64,000 nt of DNA from Roseateles_C aquae (GTDB lineage Bacteria; Pseudomonadota; Gammaproteobacteria; Burkholderiales; Burkholderiaceae_C): NCBI RefSeq assembly GCF_032337115.1, contig NZ_JAVXZY010000010.1:154762-218761 (forward strand). Direction: 5' to 3'. The translations under genes and the position numbers were made by a program. The notes beneath the pieces are model-generated. The model was not told the origin of the DNA. It saw only the letters and a list, made by a program, of their open reading frames with translations, and did not search any database. Shown here piece after piece: positions 53,227 to 60,857 of the stretch. Within the stretch, counting starts at the first letter, position 1, and every line of letters starts with the position of its first letter.

Positions 53227-55856
53227 GCTGGCGGCACCTGTTGGCGCTCGCTTTCGTCGCCCTGGCTTCAACGGCAATGGCCGCCACGCAAACCGAGAAG
53301 CTGATCAGCCAGGGCTGGCAATTCCGCCTGCTGCCCGGCAGCCCGCAGGCCGCCGCACACCCCGAAGCCACGCGCTGGCATGCGGCCACCGTGCCCGGCA
53401 CCGTGCACACCGATCTGCACGCTGCCAAGCTGATCCCCGACCCCTATGCGGGCGCGCCCGAGGCGGCGTTGCAATGGATAGGCCTGGCCGATTGGGAGTA
53501 CCGCACGCAGTTCGACGCGCCGTCGCAGGCCCTGGGCCAGCCGCGCAGCGAGCTGCTGTTCGAGGGCCTGGACACCTTTGCCGAAGTCAGCCTCAATGGC
53601 CAGCCCCTGCTGAGCGCCGACAACGCCTTTCGCAGCTGGCGGGTGCCGGTGCAAGGCCGCTTGCGCGCCCGCGGCAACGAGCTGCGCATCGTGTTCCGCT
53701 CGCCCATCGCCAAACTGCTGCCCCGGGTGCAGGCCATGCCGCTGAAGCTGGCCGGCAACTACCCCTCGCCCTATGGCGACGAGCCGCCGGACGCGATGAC
53801 CGCCAACTTCGTGCGCAAGCCCGGCTACCACTACGGCTGGGACTGGGGCCCGCGCTATGTGACGGCCGGCATCAGCAAGCCGGTGCGGCTGCAAAGCTGG
53901 AGCACGCTGCGCCTGACCGACTTGCAGCTGCGCCAGGACCATGTCGACGCCGATGCGGCCGAGCTGCTGGCCCTGGCCACGGCCGACGTGCTGCGGCCGG
54001 GCTCCTACCAGCTGCGTCTGTGGCAAACCGCGCCGGACGGCAGGCGCAGCCTGGCCGCGCAACAGGCGGCCAGCCTGCAAGCCGGCGAGCAGCGCCTGAC
54101 GCTGCCGCTGCATATCGACCAGCCGGCGCGCTGGTTCCCTAACGGCTACGGCGCGCAGCCGCTGTACCGCTTTGAGCTGGAGGTGATGGACGGCGCCCGC
54201 TCGATCTCCCACCTCAGCCAACGCACCGGCCTGCGCCGCATCGAGCTGCGCCGCGAGCCCGATGCGCAGGGCCGGAGCTTCCACTTCCTCGTCAACGGCA
54301 TCCCGGTCTTTGCCAAGGGCGCCAACACGATTCCCTTCGACATGTTCCAGCCGCGCGTGAGCCCGGCACAGCTGCGCCGCGTGCTGCAATCGGCGCGCGA
54401 CGCGAACATGAACATGCTGCGCATCTGGGGCGGCGGCTACTACGAGAGCGAGGCCTTCTTCGATCTGGCCGATGAGCTGGGCCTGCTCGTCTGGCAGGAC
54501 TTCATGTTCGGCGGCGGCATGCAGCCGGCCTACGACCCCGCCTTCCGTGCCAATGTGATCGCCGAGGCGCGCGAGCAGGTACGCCGCCTGCGCCACCACC
54601 CCAGCCTGGCGCTCTGGTGCGGCAATAACGAGGAGGAAGTGGCCTGGAAGTACTGGGGCCAGGGCCAGGCCTTGAAGGATGCCGACCCCGCCTTTGCCGA
54701 GCAGGTCTGGCAGGGCTATCGGCAGCTGTTCGGCAGCGAACTGCGCCAGCTGGTGGCCGAAGAAGGCGGCGGCATCGCCTACTGGGCCAGCTCGCCCGGC
54801 GATGATCTGGCCGAGCTGGCCAACACGCCCGCCAGCGGCGATATGCATTACTGGGAGGTCTGGGGCAACCCGGCCCACCCGGTGGGCAAATACCTGTCCA
54901 TCACGCCGCGCTTCATGTCCGAGTACGGCCTGCAGGCCTGGCCGGTGCAGCGCACGGTGGATGCCTTTGCCACGCGCGGTGAGCAGGGCCTGGCCACGCC
55001 GGTGATCGAAGCGCACCAGAAGTTCATGGCCGGCCGTGGCAATGAGCGGCTGCTGAAATACGTGAACGACGAGTTCGGCGAGCCGCGCGACTTTGCCGAT
55101 TTCGTCTACAAGAGCCAGGCCATGCAGGCCGAGGGCATTCAGCTGGCCGCACTGCACCACCGCGCCAGCCGGCCCTTCACCATGGGTTCGCTGTACTGGC
55201 AGCTCAACGATGTGTGGCCGGGCGCGTCCTGGTCCAGCATCGACTGGCTGGGCCGCTGGAAGGCCTTGCACTTCCATGCGCGGCGCTTCTTCGCGCCGGT
55301 GGCGGTGGCTGCGCTTCGAGACGGAGAGGGCGAAGGCAATACCCGCCTCAGCCTGCTCAACGACCGCCCGCAGCTGCGCCATGGCGAGCTGCGTCTGCGC
55401 GTGATGGCGCTCGACGGGCGCGTGCTGCGCGATGAGCGGCGGCCGGTCGAGCTGCCGCCACTGTCTGCCACGCTGCTGGCGCGCTATGCGGACGCTGATT
55501 TGCTCGGCCAGGCCGATCCGGCCCGCACCGTCGCGGTGTTTGATCTGCAGGTCGACGGCGAGCCGGCCTCGCGCAGCATCGTCTACTTCCTGCCCGCCAA
55601 GGCGCTGGCCTGGTCCGAGCCAGGCTTGCAGGCCACGTTGCGGCCCGAAGGCAGCGGCTACGCGCTGGCGCTGACATCGACCGCGCTGGCCCGTGCCGTC
55701 TGGGTCGACTTCGGCGACCTCGACGTCGAGCTGTCCGACAACGCCATCACCTTGTTGCCCGGCGAGCCGCTGCGGCTGACGCTCACCTCCCGCGCCAGCC
55801 TGAAGGCCTTGCGCCAGGCGCTGCGGCTGCGCTCGTTCAGCGGGGCAGCACGGTGA
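53223..55856 (+). CDS. Exported beta-mannosidase (GH2)
   Basis: 877 residues from the ATG at 53223 (ATGA overlap with the flavoprotein). The signal peptide ends near AMAAT. GH2 architecture: sugar-binding domain, immunoglobulin-like domain and TIM barrel. Catalytic acid/base E470 in CGNNEEE and nucleophile E567 in MSEYGLQAWP; YHYGWDWGPR and IWGGGYYESEAFFDLADELG are typical of beta-mannosidases such as BtMan2A and eukaryotic MANBA. It would remove the beta-linked mannose of the N-glycan core in the periplasm after other trimming. Confidence 0.93.
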   Translation: MSWRHLLALAFVALASTAMAATQTEKLISQGWQFRLLPGSPQAAAHPEATRWHAATVPGTVHTDLHAAKLIPDPYAGAPEAALQWIGLADWEYRTQFDAPSQALGQPRSELLFEGLDTFAEVSLNGQPLLSADNAFRSWRVPVQGRLRARGNELRIVFRSPIAKLLPRVQAMPLKLAGNYPSPYGDEPPDAMTANFVRKPGYHYGWDWGPRYVTAGISKPVRLQSWSTLRLTDLQLRQDHVDADAAELLALATADVLRPGSYQLRLWQTAPDGRRSLAAQQAASLQAGEQRLTLPLHIDQPARWFPNGYGAQPLYRFELEVMDGARSISHLSQRTGLRRIELRREPDAQGRSFHFLVNGIPVFAKGANTIPFDMFQPRVSPAQLRRVLQSARDANMNMLRIWGGGYYESEAFFDLADELGLLVWQDFMFGGGMQPAYDPAFRANVIAEAREQVRRLRHHPSLALWCGNNEEEVAWKYWGQGQALKDADPAFAEQVWQGYRQLFGSELRQLVAEEGGGIAYWASSPGDDLAELANTPASGDMHYWEVWGNPAHPVGKYLSITPRFMSEYGLQAWPVQRTVDAFATRGEQGLATPVIEAHQKFMAGRGNERLLKYVNDEFGEPRDFADFVYKSQAMQAEGIQLAALHHRASRPFTMGSLYWQLNDVWPGASWSSIDWLGRWKALHFHARRFFAPVAVAALRDGEGEGNTRLSLLNDRPQLRHGELRLRVMALDGRVLRDERRPVELPPLSATLLARYADADLLGQADPARTVAVFDLQVDGEPASRSIVYFLPAKALAWSEPGLQATLRPEGSGYALALTSTALARAVWVDFGDLDVELSDNAITLLPGEPLRLTLTSRASLKALRQALRLRSFSGAAR

Positions 55857-55909
55857 GCACGGCCCCGCATGCTTGAGGCGTGACCATTCCCTTTGAACGC
55901 GAGCGAACG

Positions 55910-57682
55910 ATGCCGAACTTGACACTCCGCCTCAGCGCCATCGTGCTGATCGGCCTGTGCATCTGGGCGTTCGCCGCCCCAGCCGCCGCCGCGCCGACCG
56001 AGGGTTTGAAATTGCACTACCAGCGCACGTACAACGGCAAGCCGGTCGAGGGCGAGGATGCCATCGTGCTGCTGGCCGCCCGCAGCGAAGCGCTGATCAG
56101 CGCCGAGGCCGTGCTGGCCGGCAAGGCGGCGTTTCCCCATGAGCAGACCCTGGTGAAGCCCGCCGCAGGCGAGCTGCTGCAGCTGGCGCGGCTGAACTCC
56201 AGCGAGACGATCGCCACGCTGGACCGCGAGGCGCTGGGCAAGCAGCGCTTCGAGCTGATCGAAAGCGAGGGCAAGACCATCCTCGGCCATCGCTGCCGCA
56301 TCGCCAGGACCGTGGTCAACTCCAACACCATCGAGCTTTGCTACACCAATGAACTTCCAGTTGCCGGCGCGCCCACCGTGCTGGGCCATCAGCTCGGCCT
56401 GGTGCTGGAGCTGGTGCGCAATGGCAACTTCGTCATCCGCGCGACCCAGATTGAAGCCTTCCTGGGGCTGGACTTGGGCGCGATGGCGCAGGGTGGATCA
56501 ACAGATGAGCCCTTCGTAGCGCCTGCTCTGCTCGACGGCCCCAGCTACAAGGACCGGCTGTGGAAGAGCCGCTTCACCACCATCCCGGTGTTCCAGGATC
56601 AGATCGTCAACTTCTCCGAGCAGGACCGCGAGCCGCGCGAAGGCGTCACCCGCTATGCGAACGGCACCGTGGTGCTGAAAACGCTGCAGCTGCCCGAGAT
56701 CCAGCCCGGCAGCCAGGTGTTTGTGGACCTGCTGGCCCGCTCCAATGGCGACGCCTACGACCGCACCGGCTCGGTCTTCGTGATCCCGCTGAAGTCGCAA
56801 GGCCATGCGGGCAAGCGCAGCTTCATGGACGGCCTGCAGTACGGCGTGGCGGCGCTGCCGCTGTACCAGAACGGCAATGGCCGCAGCTACCGCGGCGTGG
56901 TCGCCACCGAGGGCTACGCGCCGCTGATCGAGCTGATGCGCTTCTTCACGCCCTTTGGCGTCAAGCACTTCAACCATCTGCAGCTCAAGGGCAAGACCTG
57001 GCACGAGGCCGTGCCCTACCGGATGGACATCACCGACATTGCCACCCGCCTCTCCGGCCAGACGGTGGCCGTGGGCGTGTTCATCGGCAACTACGACCAG
57101 GGCGGCCACAAGATCGACCTGAATCTCACCATCCACGCGAGCGACGCGGCCACCGCCATGTACTCCAAGCCGCAGGAGCACAAGCCGGCCGCCAGCCCGG
57201 TGCTCATCCCGCTGTTCAACACCACCAATGTGATGGAGATGGCCAAGCAGGACTACGCGACCATGTTCGATGTGCCCAAGGGCCTGGAAGTGAAGTTCAC
57301 GCTAGCCCGCCCGCTCAAGAACGCCCGCCTGCGCTACATCGCCACCGGCCACGGCGGCTGGACCAACGGCGACGAATTCCAGCCGAAGAAGAACACCCTC
57401 CTGCTCGATGGCAAGCCCCTCTTCGCCTTCGTCCCCTGGCGCCAGGACTGCGGCGCCTACCGCCTCTTCAACCCCGCCTCCGGCAACTTCAACGACGGCC
57501 TCTCATCCTCCGACCTCAGCCGCTCCAACTGGTGCCCGGGCACCGCGACCAACCCGGTCTATATCGATCTAGGCGATCTGAAGGCCGGGCGGCATGTGGT
57601 GTCCGTGCGCATCCCGCAGGGGGCAAGGGAAGGGGAGAGCTTCAGTGCGTGGAATGTGTCGGGGGTGGTGGTGGGGGAGTGA
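55910..57682 (+). CDS. PNGase F-family peptide-N-glycosidase with N-terminal extra domain
   Basis: 590 residues from the ATG at 55910; the frame begins earlier with a GTG but the signal peptide (1-28, ending AAAAP) starts here. Residues 30-190 form an extra domain with ILGHRCRIART and LCYTNELP, like the GLPGLI domain or the N-terminal bowl-like domain of PNGase F-II. From about 215 it follows PNGase F: D284 in AYDRTGSVFV matches catalytic Asp60, E489 in GHGGWTNGDEF matches Glu206, and C514/C542 (DCGAYRLFNPASGNF, NWCPG) match a known disulfide. The site of Glu118 appears to be Gly in FIGNY. The enzyme would release intact N-glycans from Asn. Alignment is by eye. Confidence 0.82.
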   Translation: MPNLTLRLSAIVLIGLCIWAFAAPAAAAPTEGLKLHYQRTYNGKPVEGEDAIVLLAARSEALISAEAVLAGKAAFPHEQTLVKPAAGELLQLARLNSSETIATLDREALGKQRFELIESEGKTILGHRCRIARTVVNSNTIELCYTNELPVAGAPTVLGHQLGLVLELVRNGNFVIRATQIEAFLGLDLGAMAQGGSTDEPFVAPALLDGPSYKDRLWKSRFTTIPVFQDQIVNFSEQDREPREGVTRYANGTVVLKTLQLPEIQPGSQVFVDLLARSNGDAYDRTGSVFVIPLKSQGHAGKRSFMDGLQYGVAALPLYQNGNGRSYRGVVATEGYAPLIELMRFFTPFGVKHFNHLQLKGKTWHEAVPYRMDITDIATRLSGQTVAVGVFIGNYDQGGHKIDLNLTIHASDAATAMYSKPQEHKPAASPVLIPLFNTTNVMEMAKQDYATMFDVPKGLEVKFTLARPLKNARLRYIATGHGGWTNGDEFQPKKNTLLLDGKPLFAFVPWRQDCGAYRLFNPASGNFNDGLSSSDLSRSNWCPGTATNPVYIDLGDLKAGRHVVSVRIPQGAREGESFSAWNVSGVVVGE

Positions 57683-57896
57683 GGGGCAGCAATTTATCCA
57701 CGGTCTGGTTTGGGCGCGTCTTCCGACGCTGGAGTGGCTTGCCTCCAGGCTAAGCCGCGTCACAAACTAATGGATATCCGCCGAAGAAGCGCAAGTCGCG
57801 TCATGCCGCCTCATATGGGCTTCCGCAACTTTGTTGATGATGCAGGGAAACGGATGCGGTACGGTCGCCCGCTGGAATCTCAATATCGGAACTGCC

Positions 57897-58940
57897 ATGC
57901 CAGACAAAATTCCGCCGGGTGTGAAATGGGGTGCAATCGGGTTGCTCGCAGCGACGATATTGCTGCTCCCGACGATGCTGATCGCAAACAAGGGCGACTC
58001 TGCACTGTGGTTTGTGGCTCTGCTGGTGCTAATGACGGCAGCGCTGACACTTACGGCGATTGTCTTCGGTGGTCTGAATCTGAACGACCCTGGCGAGGCT
58101 TTCGGCTTGCCGTCAGGGTCGGTGCGCACCCTGTTGGCCGTTGGCGTGATGGTTCTTTTCGCGGTCTTCGGGCTGAAGTTCTTTGCTGATGCTTCGGCAC
58201 AAGGCCAACAGCCGATGATCTCGGATAAGCCTGTTGCTCAGATTAAGGTCGCTGCAGATCGACTGAGCGACGAGGTGGCGCGCTACGAAAAGGAGCAGGC
58301 ACTGAAGGTGATCGTCACCGCGAATGGCCGGCTCGCCACGGCGACCGACGCCGGCGTGCCGGCAGAGGCTAGCGTCTACTTGATTGAGCGTCGGCGCAGC
58401 GCCGATGCAGTCGACGTTCAAAAGCAATTGCTGACAGCGATCATCACCCTCCTGACCACAGTGATTGGCTTCTACTTCGGCAGCAAGAGCGCAAGCGAGG
58501 GCTTGAAGCGCGGAGGCGGGGTGAATCCACCGGCAGACCCCACGGGACTTGGTCCACAGCGTGATGCTCTCAAGACGGATGGGGATGCGGTGGATAGCAG
58601 CATTGCGACTCAACGGAAGAAGCTTGCAGACTTTCGCGCTGCGCCGGCGGTGGCCGACGCGGTCCACGCCAAGGCGATCGCTGAAGCCTTGTCGAAGGCG
58701 ACGAGCGTGGAGGCTGGTTTCGATGCGCTCAGGAAGGCTTTTGGAGAGGCTTACGCAGTTGCACAAGACAAGTTTGCAGCCGTTGCCACTGCAGCTGAAG
58801 GCACCGATCGCAGCGCTCGCGAAGCAGAGGCGCAGATAGCTATGAAGAAGGCGCGCGACGCGCTTGATGCGCTGAAGCAAGCTTCGCAGCTACTTGCGGA
58901 ACAGCTTGAGATGTTGCGTAAGCAAACGGCGGAGGGTTGA
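57897..58940 (+). CDS. Four-TM protein of unknown function with cytoplasmic coiled coil
   Basis: 347 residues from the ATG at 57897. TM segments at about 10-30, 36-58, 77-97 and 179-195. Between the third and fourth lies an 80-residue soluble part. LPSGSVRTLLAVGVMVL (71-87) and LLTTVIGFYFGSKSA (185-199) are the most distinctive stretches; I have seen similar ones in holin-like or channel-like hypothetical proteins but cannot assign the family. The C-terminal 100 residues are Ala/Lys-rich and likely coiled coil. Its stop is 3 bp before the M15 peptidase start, so they form a pair. The region is less GC-rich than the rest. Confidence 0.75.
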   Translation: MPDKIPPGVKWGAIGLLAATILLLPTMLIANKGDSALWFVALLVLMTAALTLTAIVFGGLNLNDPGEAFGLPSGSVRTLLAVGVMVLFAVFGLKFFADASAQGQQPMISDKPVAQIKVAADRLSDEVARYEKEQALKVIVTANGRLATATDAGVPAEASVYLIERRRSADAVDVQKQLLTAIITLLTTVIGFYFGSKSASEGLKRGGGVNPPADPTGLGPQRDALKTDGDAVDSSIATQRKKLADFRAAPAVADAVHAKAIAEALSKATSVEAGFDALRKAFGEAYAVAQDKFAAVATAAEGTDRSAREAEAQIAMKKARDALDALKQASQLLAEQLEMLRKQTAEG

Positions 58941-58943
58941 ACC

Positions 58944-59705
58944 ATGACTGCAGCCACCTATGAGGTGCTAGCGACAGGGCTGAACTTGCGTGACCAACCC
59001 GGATTGCAAGGTCGCGTTCTGACGGTTCTTGATCGCGGCCAGATTGTCATCGCATCAGCGCCCGAGCAGGACGGATGGATGCCCGTGAGTTCGGGCGGCA
59101 TCAGCGGCTTCGCAGCGGCAAAATTTCTTCGCTCGGTGGCCGAAGCAAGTCCTCAGGCTGGTGCGGCCACAACTGTTGATGTCAACCTGAAGGATCGCGA
59201 CTTGTCACGGCTTCACCCTGAATTTCGTACCAAAGTTGAGCAGGTTTTGCAACGTTGCCAAGATGAAGGCATCCCTTTCAGGGTCTTCGAAGCTTACCGT
59301 TCACCTGAGCGTCAAGCTTGGCTGTACGAGCAGGGCCGCACCCGAATGACCGGCGGGATTGTGACGAATGCTCGTGCTTGGGCGTCGTTCCATCAATACG
59401 GCCTCGCCGTTGACTTTGTGTTGTTTGAGGCCGGCCAGTGGAGCTGGGACGATACCGGGGCGCGCGCATTGCATTGGAGGCGGTTGAAGGATCTGGTGCA
59501 GGACGCAGGGCTGCGCAGCCTGAGTTTCGAAACGCCGCATGCCGAATGGCCTGTCAGTCTTGCGAGTTTGCAGAGTGGAAATTTGCCTGCAGATGGCGAT
59601 GCCACTTGGTTCGACACTCTGGAGGCGGCAGTTGCACGCTGGCAAGACAGGCAACCCAGCGCTCCGCAAGTCGGGCGCTTTGAGCGGCCTGCGCTGGCAA
59701 CTTGA
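58944..59705 (+). CDS. SH3-M15 peptidoglycan peptidase (endolysin-like)
   Basis: 253 residues. GGAGGG lies 9 bases upstream of the ATG. Residues 1-65 are a bacterial SH3 domain (TGLNLRDQPG, GWMPVSSGGISGFA). Residues 85-205 are an M15 (VanY/endolysin) metallopeptidase: FRVFEAYRSPERQ, H150 and D157 in SFHQYGLAVDF, and H199 in PHAEW form the zinc triad. It would cleave peptide cross-links of peptidoglycan, as phage L-alanoyl-D-glutamate peptidases do. No signal peptide, so it needs a holin-like partner or lysis; the adjacent four-TM protein could be that. No other phage genes are seen. Confidence 0.87.
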   Translation: MTAATYEVLATGLNLRDQPGLQGRVLTVLDRGQIVIASAPEQDGWMPVSSGGISGFAAAKFLRSVAEASPQAGAATTVDVNLKDRDLSRLHPEFRTKVEQVLQRCQDEGIPFRVFEAYRSPERQAWLYEQGRTRMTGGIVTNARAWASFHQYGLAVDFVLFEAGQWSWDDTGARALHWRRLKDLVQDAGLRSLSFETPHAEWPVSLASLQSGNLPADGDATWFDTLEAAVARWQDRQPSAPQVGRFERPALAT

Positions 59706-59886
59706 GCAAGAAGCTTGGAACTCGTGTTACCTGGTCGGGACGAGCAGGAGCGAACGTGTTGCGATCTGCAGAGTGCGCCAAACCATGGTTCCTTGCGAGA
59801 CAGCAGCCGGAATCGGGCTTGATGAGCGTTGATCGATGCGCTCACGATGAACGCCTGCAGCGGTTGATGCAAGTTCATCTGAAACT

Positions 59887-60104
59887 CATCTCTTCTCAGC
59901 CCCGCTTCTGGCAGCTTCAACGCCGGGCTGCCGTCCTCCTATCTCAGCCGCAATGGCTGGTGCTAGGGCCCCGCGTCCAACCCGGTCTATATCGACCTCG
60001 GCGATCTGAAGGCCTGCCGGCATGTGCTCGCCGTGCGCATCCCGCAGGGGGGCCAGGGAAGGGGAGCGCATGAGTGCGTGGAATGTGTCGGGAGTAGGGG
60101 TGTG
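59887..60104 (+). pseudogene. Broken duplicate of the PNGase F C-terminus
   Basis: This stretch repeats the last part of the PNGase gene at about 57467-57682. In frame it reads SPASGSFNAGL, SSYLSRNGWC, then a TAG stop where the intact gene has Pro, then SNPVYIDLGDLKACRH and VRIPQG, after which one extra base shifts the frame. By hand count the 113 bases from 57551 match 59979 onward at about nine in ten. The rest of the gene is missing. The flanks 59706-59886 and 60105-60217 hold no gene I can support. The four-TM/M15 pair lies exactly between the intact and broken copies. Confidence 0.85.
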
Positions 60105-60217
60105 AGGGGTGGCTTTGCAGCGGCTGCCAGCTCTCGTATGTCCAAAATCGGAACTCGGAAGCCGACGTTAAACGGATGAGCTACTCGGACGCCATACCGA
60201 TTCATATTCATCAGCGC

Positions 60218-60532
60218 TTAAGCGTCACGACTCGCGCCTGAGTCTTGACGATTTCCATGAATCGATTGCGTCGCCAACACGACAAGTGCGCCAAGGCCGA
60301 TCTTTGCCAAATCAATGGCGGCTGCTGCGGCTGCGTGGATCCGCTCTGCACGTTGCGTCTGAAACTTGATCGCCTCATTGAGCAAGTCTTGATTGGCAGA
60401 TAGTTCCTTGACGATCTTTCTAATACCGTGGTCAGAGCTATCGAACTCCAGCCACACACCGCCAGCAAAGAAGCCTACGGTTAGCAGAGTGACAAAGAGC
60501 ATGGGCCACATGGTATTTCGCTCAATGTTCAT
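60218..60532 (-). CDS. Small two-TM membrane protein
   Basis: 104 residues from the ATG at 60532, which has a strong Shine-Dalgarno (AAGGAGG, 5 bases upstream); the longer upstream frame lacks one. TM segments at about 9-28 (MWPMLFVTLLTVGFFAGGVWL) and 66-90, with a helical loop (IRKIVKELSANQDLLNEAIKFQTQRAERI) between. No family recognised. It is divergent from the 920-residue gene and may be part of the same accessory unit. Confidence 0.65.
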   Translation of the reverse strand: MNIERNTMWPMLFVTLLTVGFFAGGVWLEFDSSDHGIRKIVKELSANQDLLNEAIKFQTQRAERIHAAAAAAIDLAKIGLGALVVLATQSIHGNRQDSGASRDA

Positions 60533-60857
60533 GGTTCCTCCTTCGGATTCCAACCAGCGCAGAGGGCTGATCATGGTGAGCCGTAGAGCTTTTTTCATCA
60601 TCAGGAGCGTGGATAGCCGACATCGGTGCATTCAAAGGAGGGCCTTCATTCAGTCGCAGAGCAAGCCGTTGCCGGTTGCCGTGGTGTTGCATTAGCTGAC
60701 GCACCCTTGCCTCTTCAAATCTGAGAACGCACCCACTGAATAGGCGACACAGACAGCCTCGCCAGCTGCCAAGTGCGCGTGTGTTCTCCACCAACTTGAT
60801 GATGGCTCGGTAAGTTCCTCTGGTTACCCTTCGACGCTCAAAACATAGGTGAGTTCC
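60533..60857. other. 325-bp intergenic gap, divergent promoter region
   Basis: No gene is visible on either strand. It separates the small two-TM gene (leftward) from the 920-residue gene (rightward), so both promoters should lie here. No sequence close to the sigma70 consensus with proper spacing was found by eye. Confidence 0.5.

Noticed and set aside
53268..55925. An 885-residue reading frame antisense to the beta-mannosidase
   Set aside because: Same reason: a GC-rich shadow; the plus-strand gene has catalytic motifs and a signal peptide.
57897..59705. A prophage
   Set aside because: Only a peptidase and a membrane protein are lysis-like; no integrase, capsid, portal, terminase or tail gene is present.
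59702..60073. A small plus-strand frame over the PNGase remnant
   Set aside because: It is not the frame homologous to PNGase and has no ribosome-binding site; the stretch is better described as a pseudogene.
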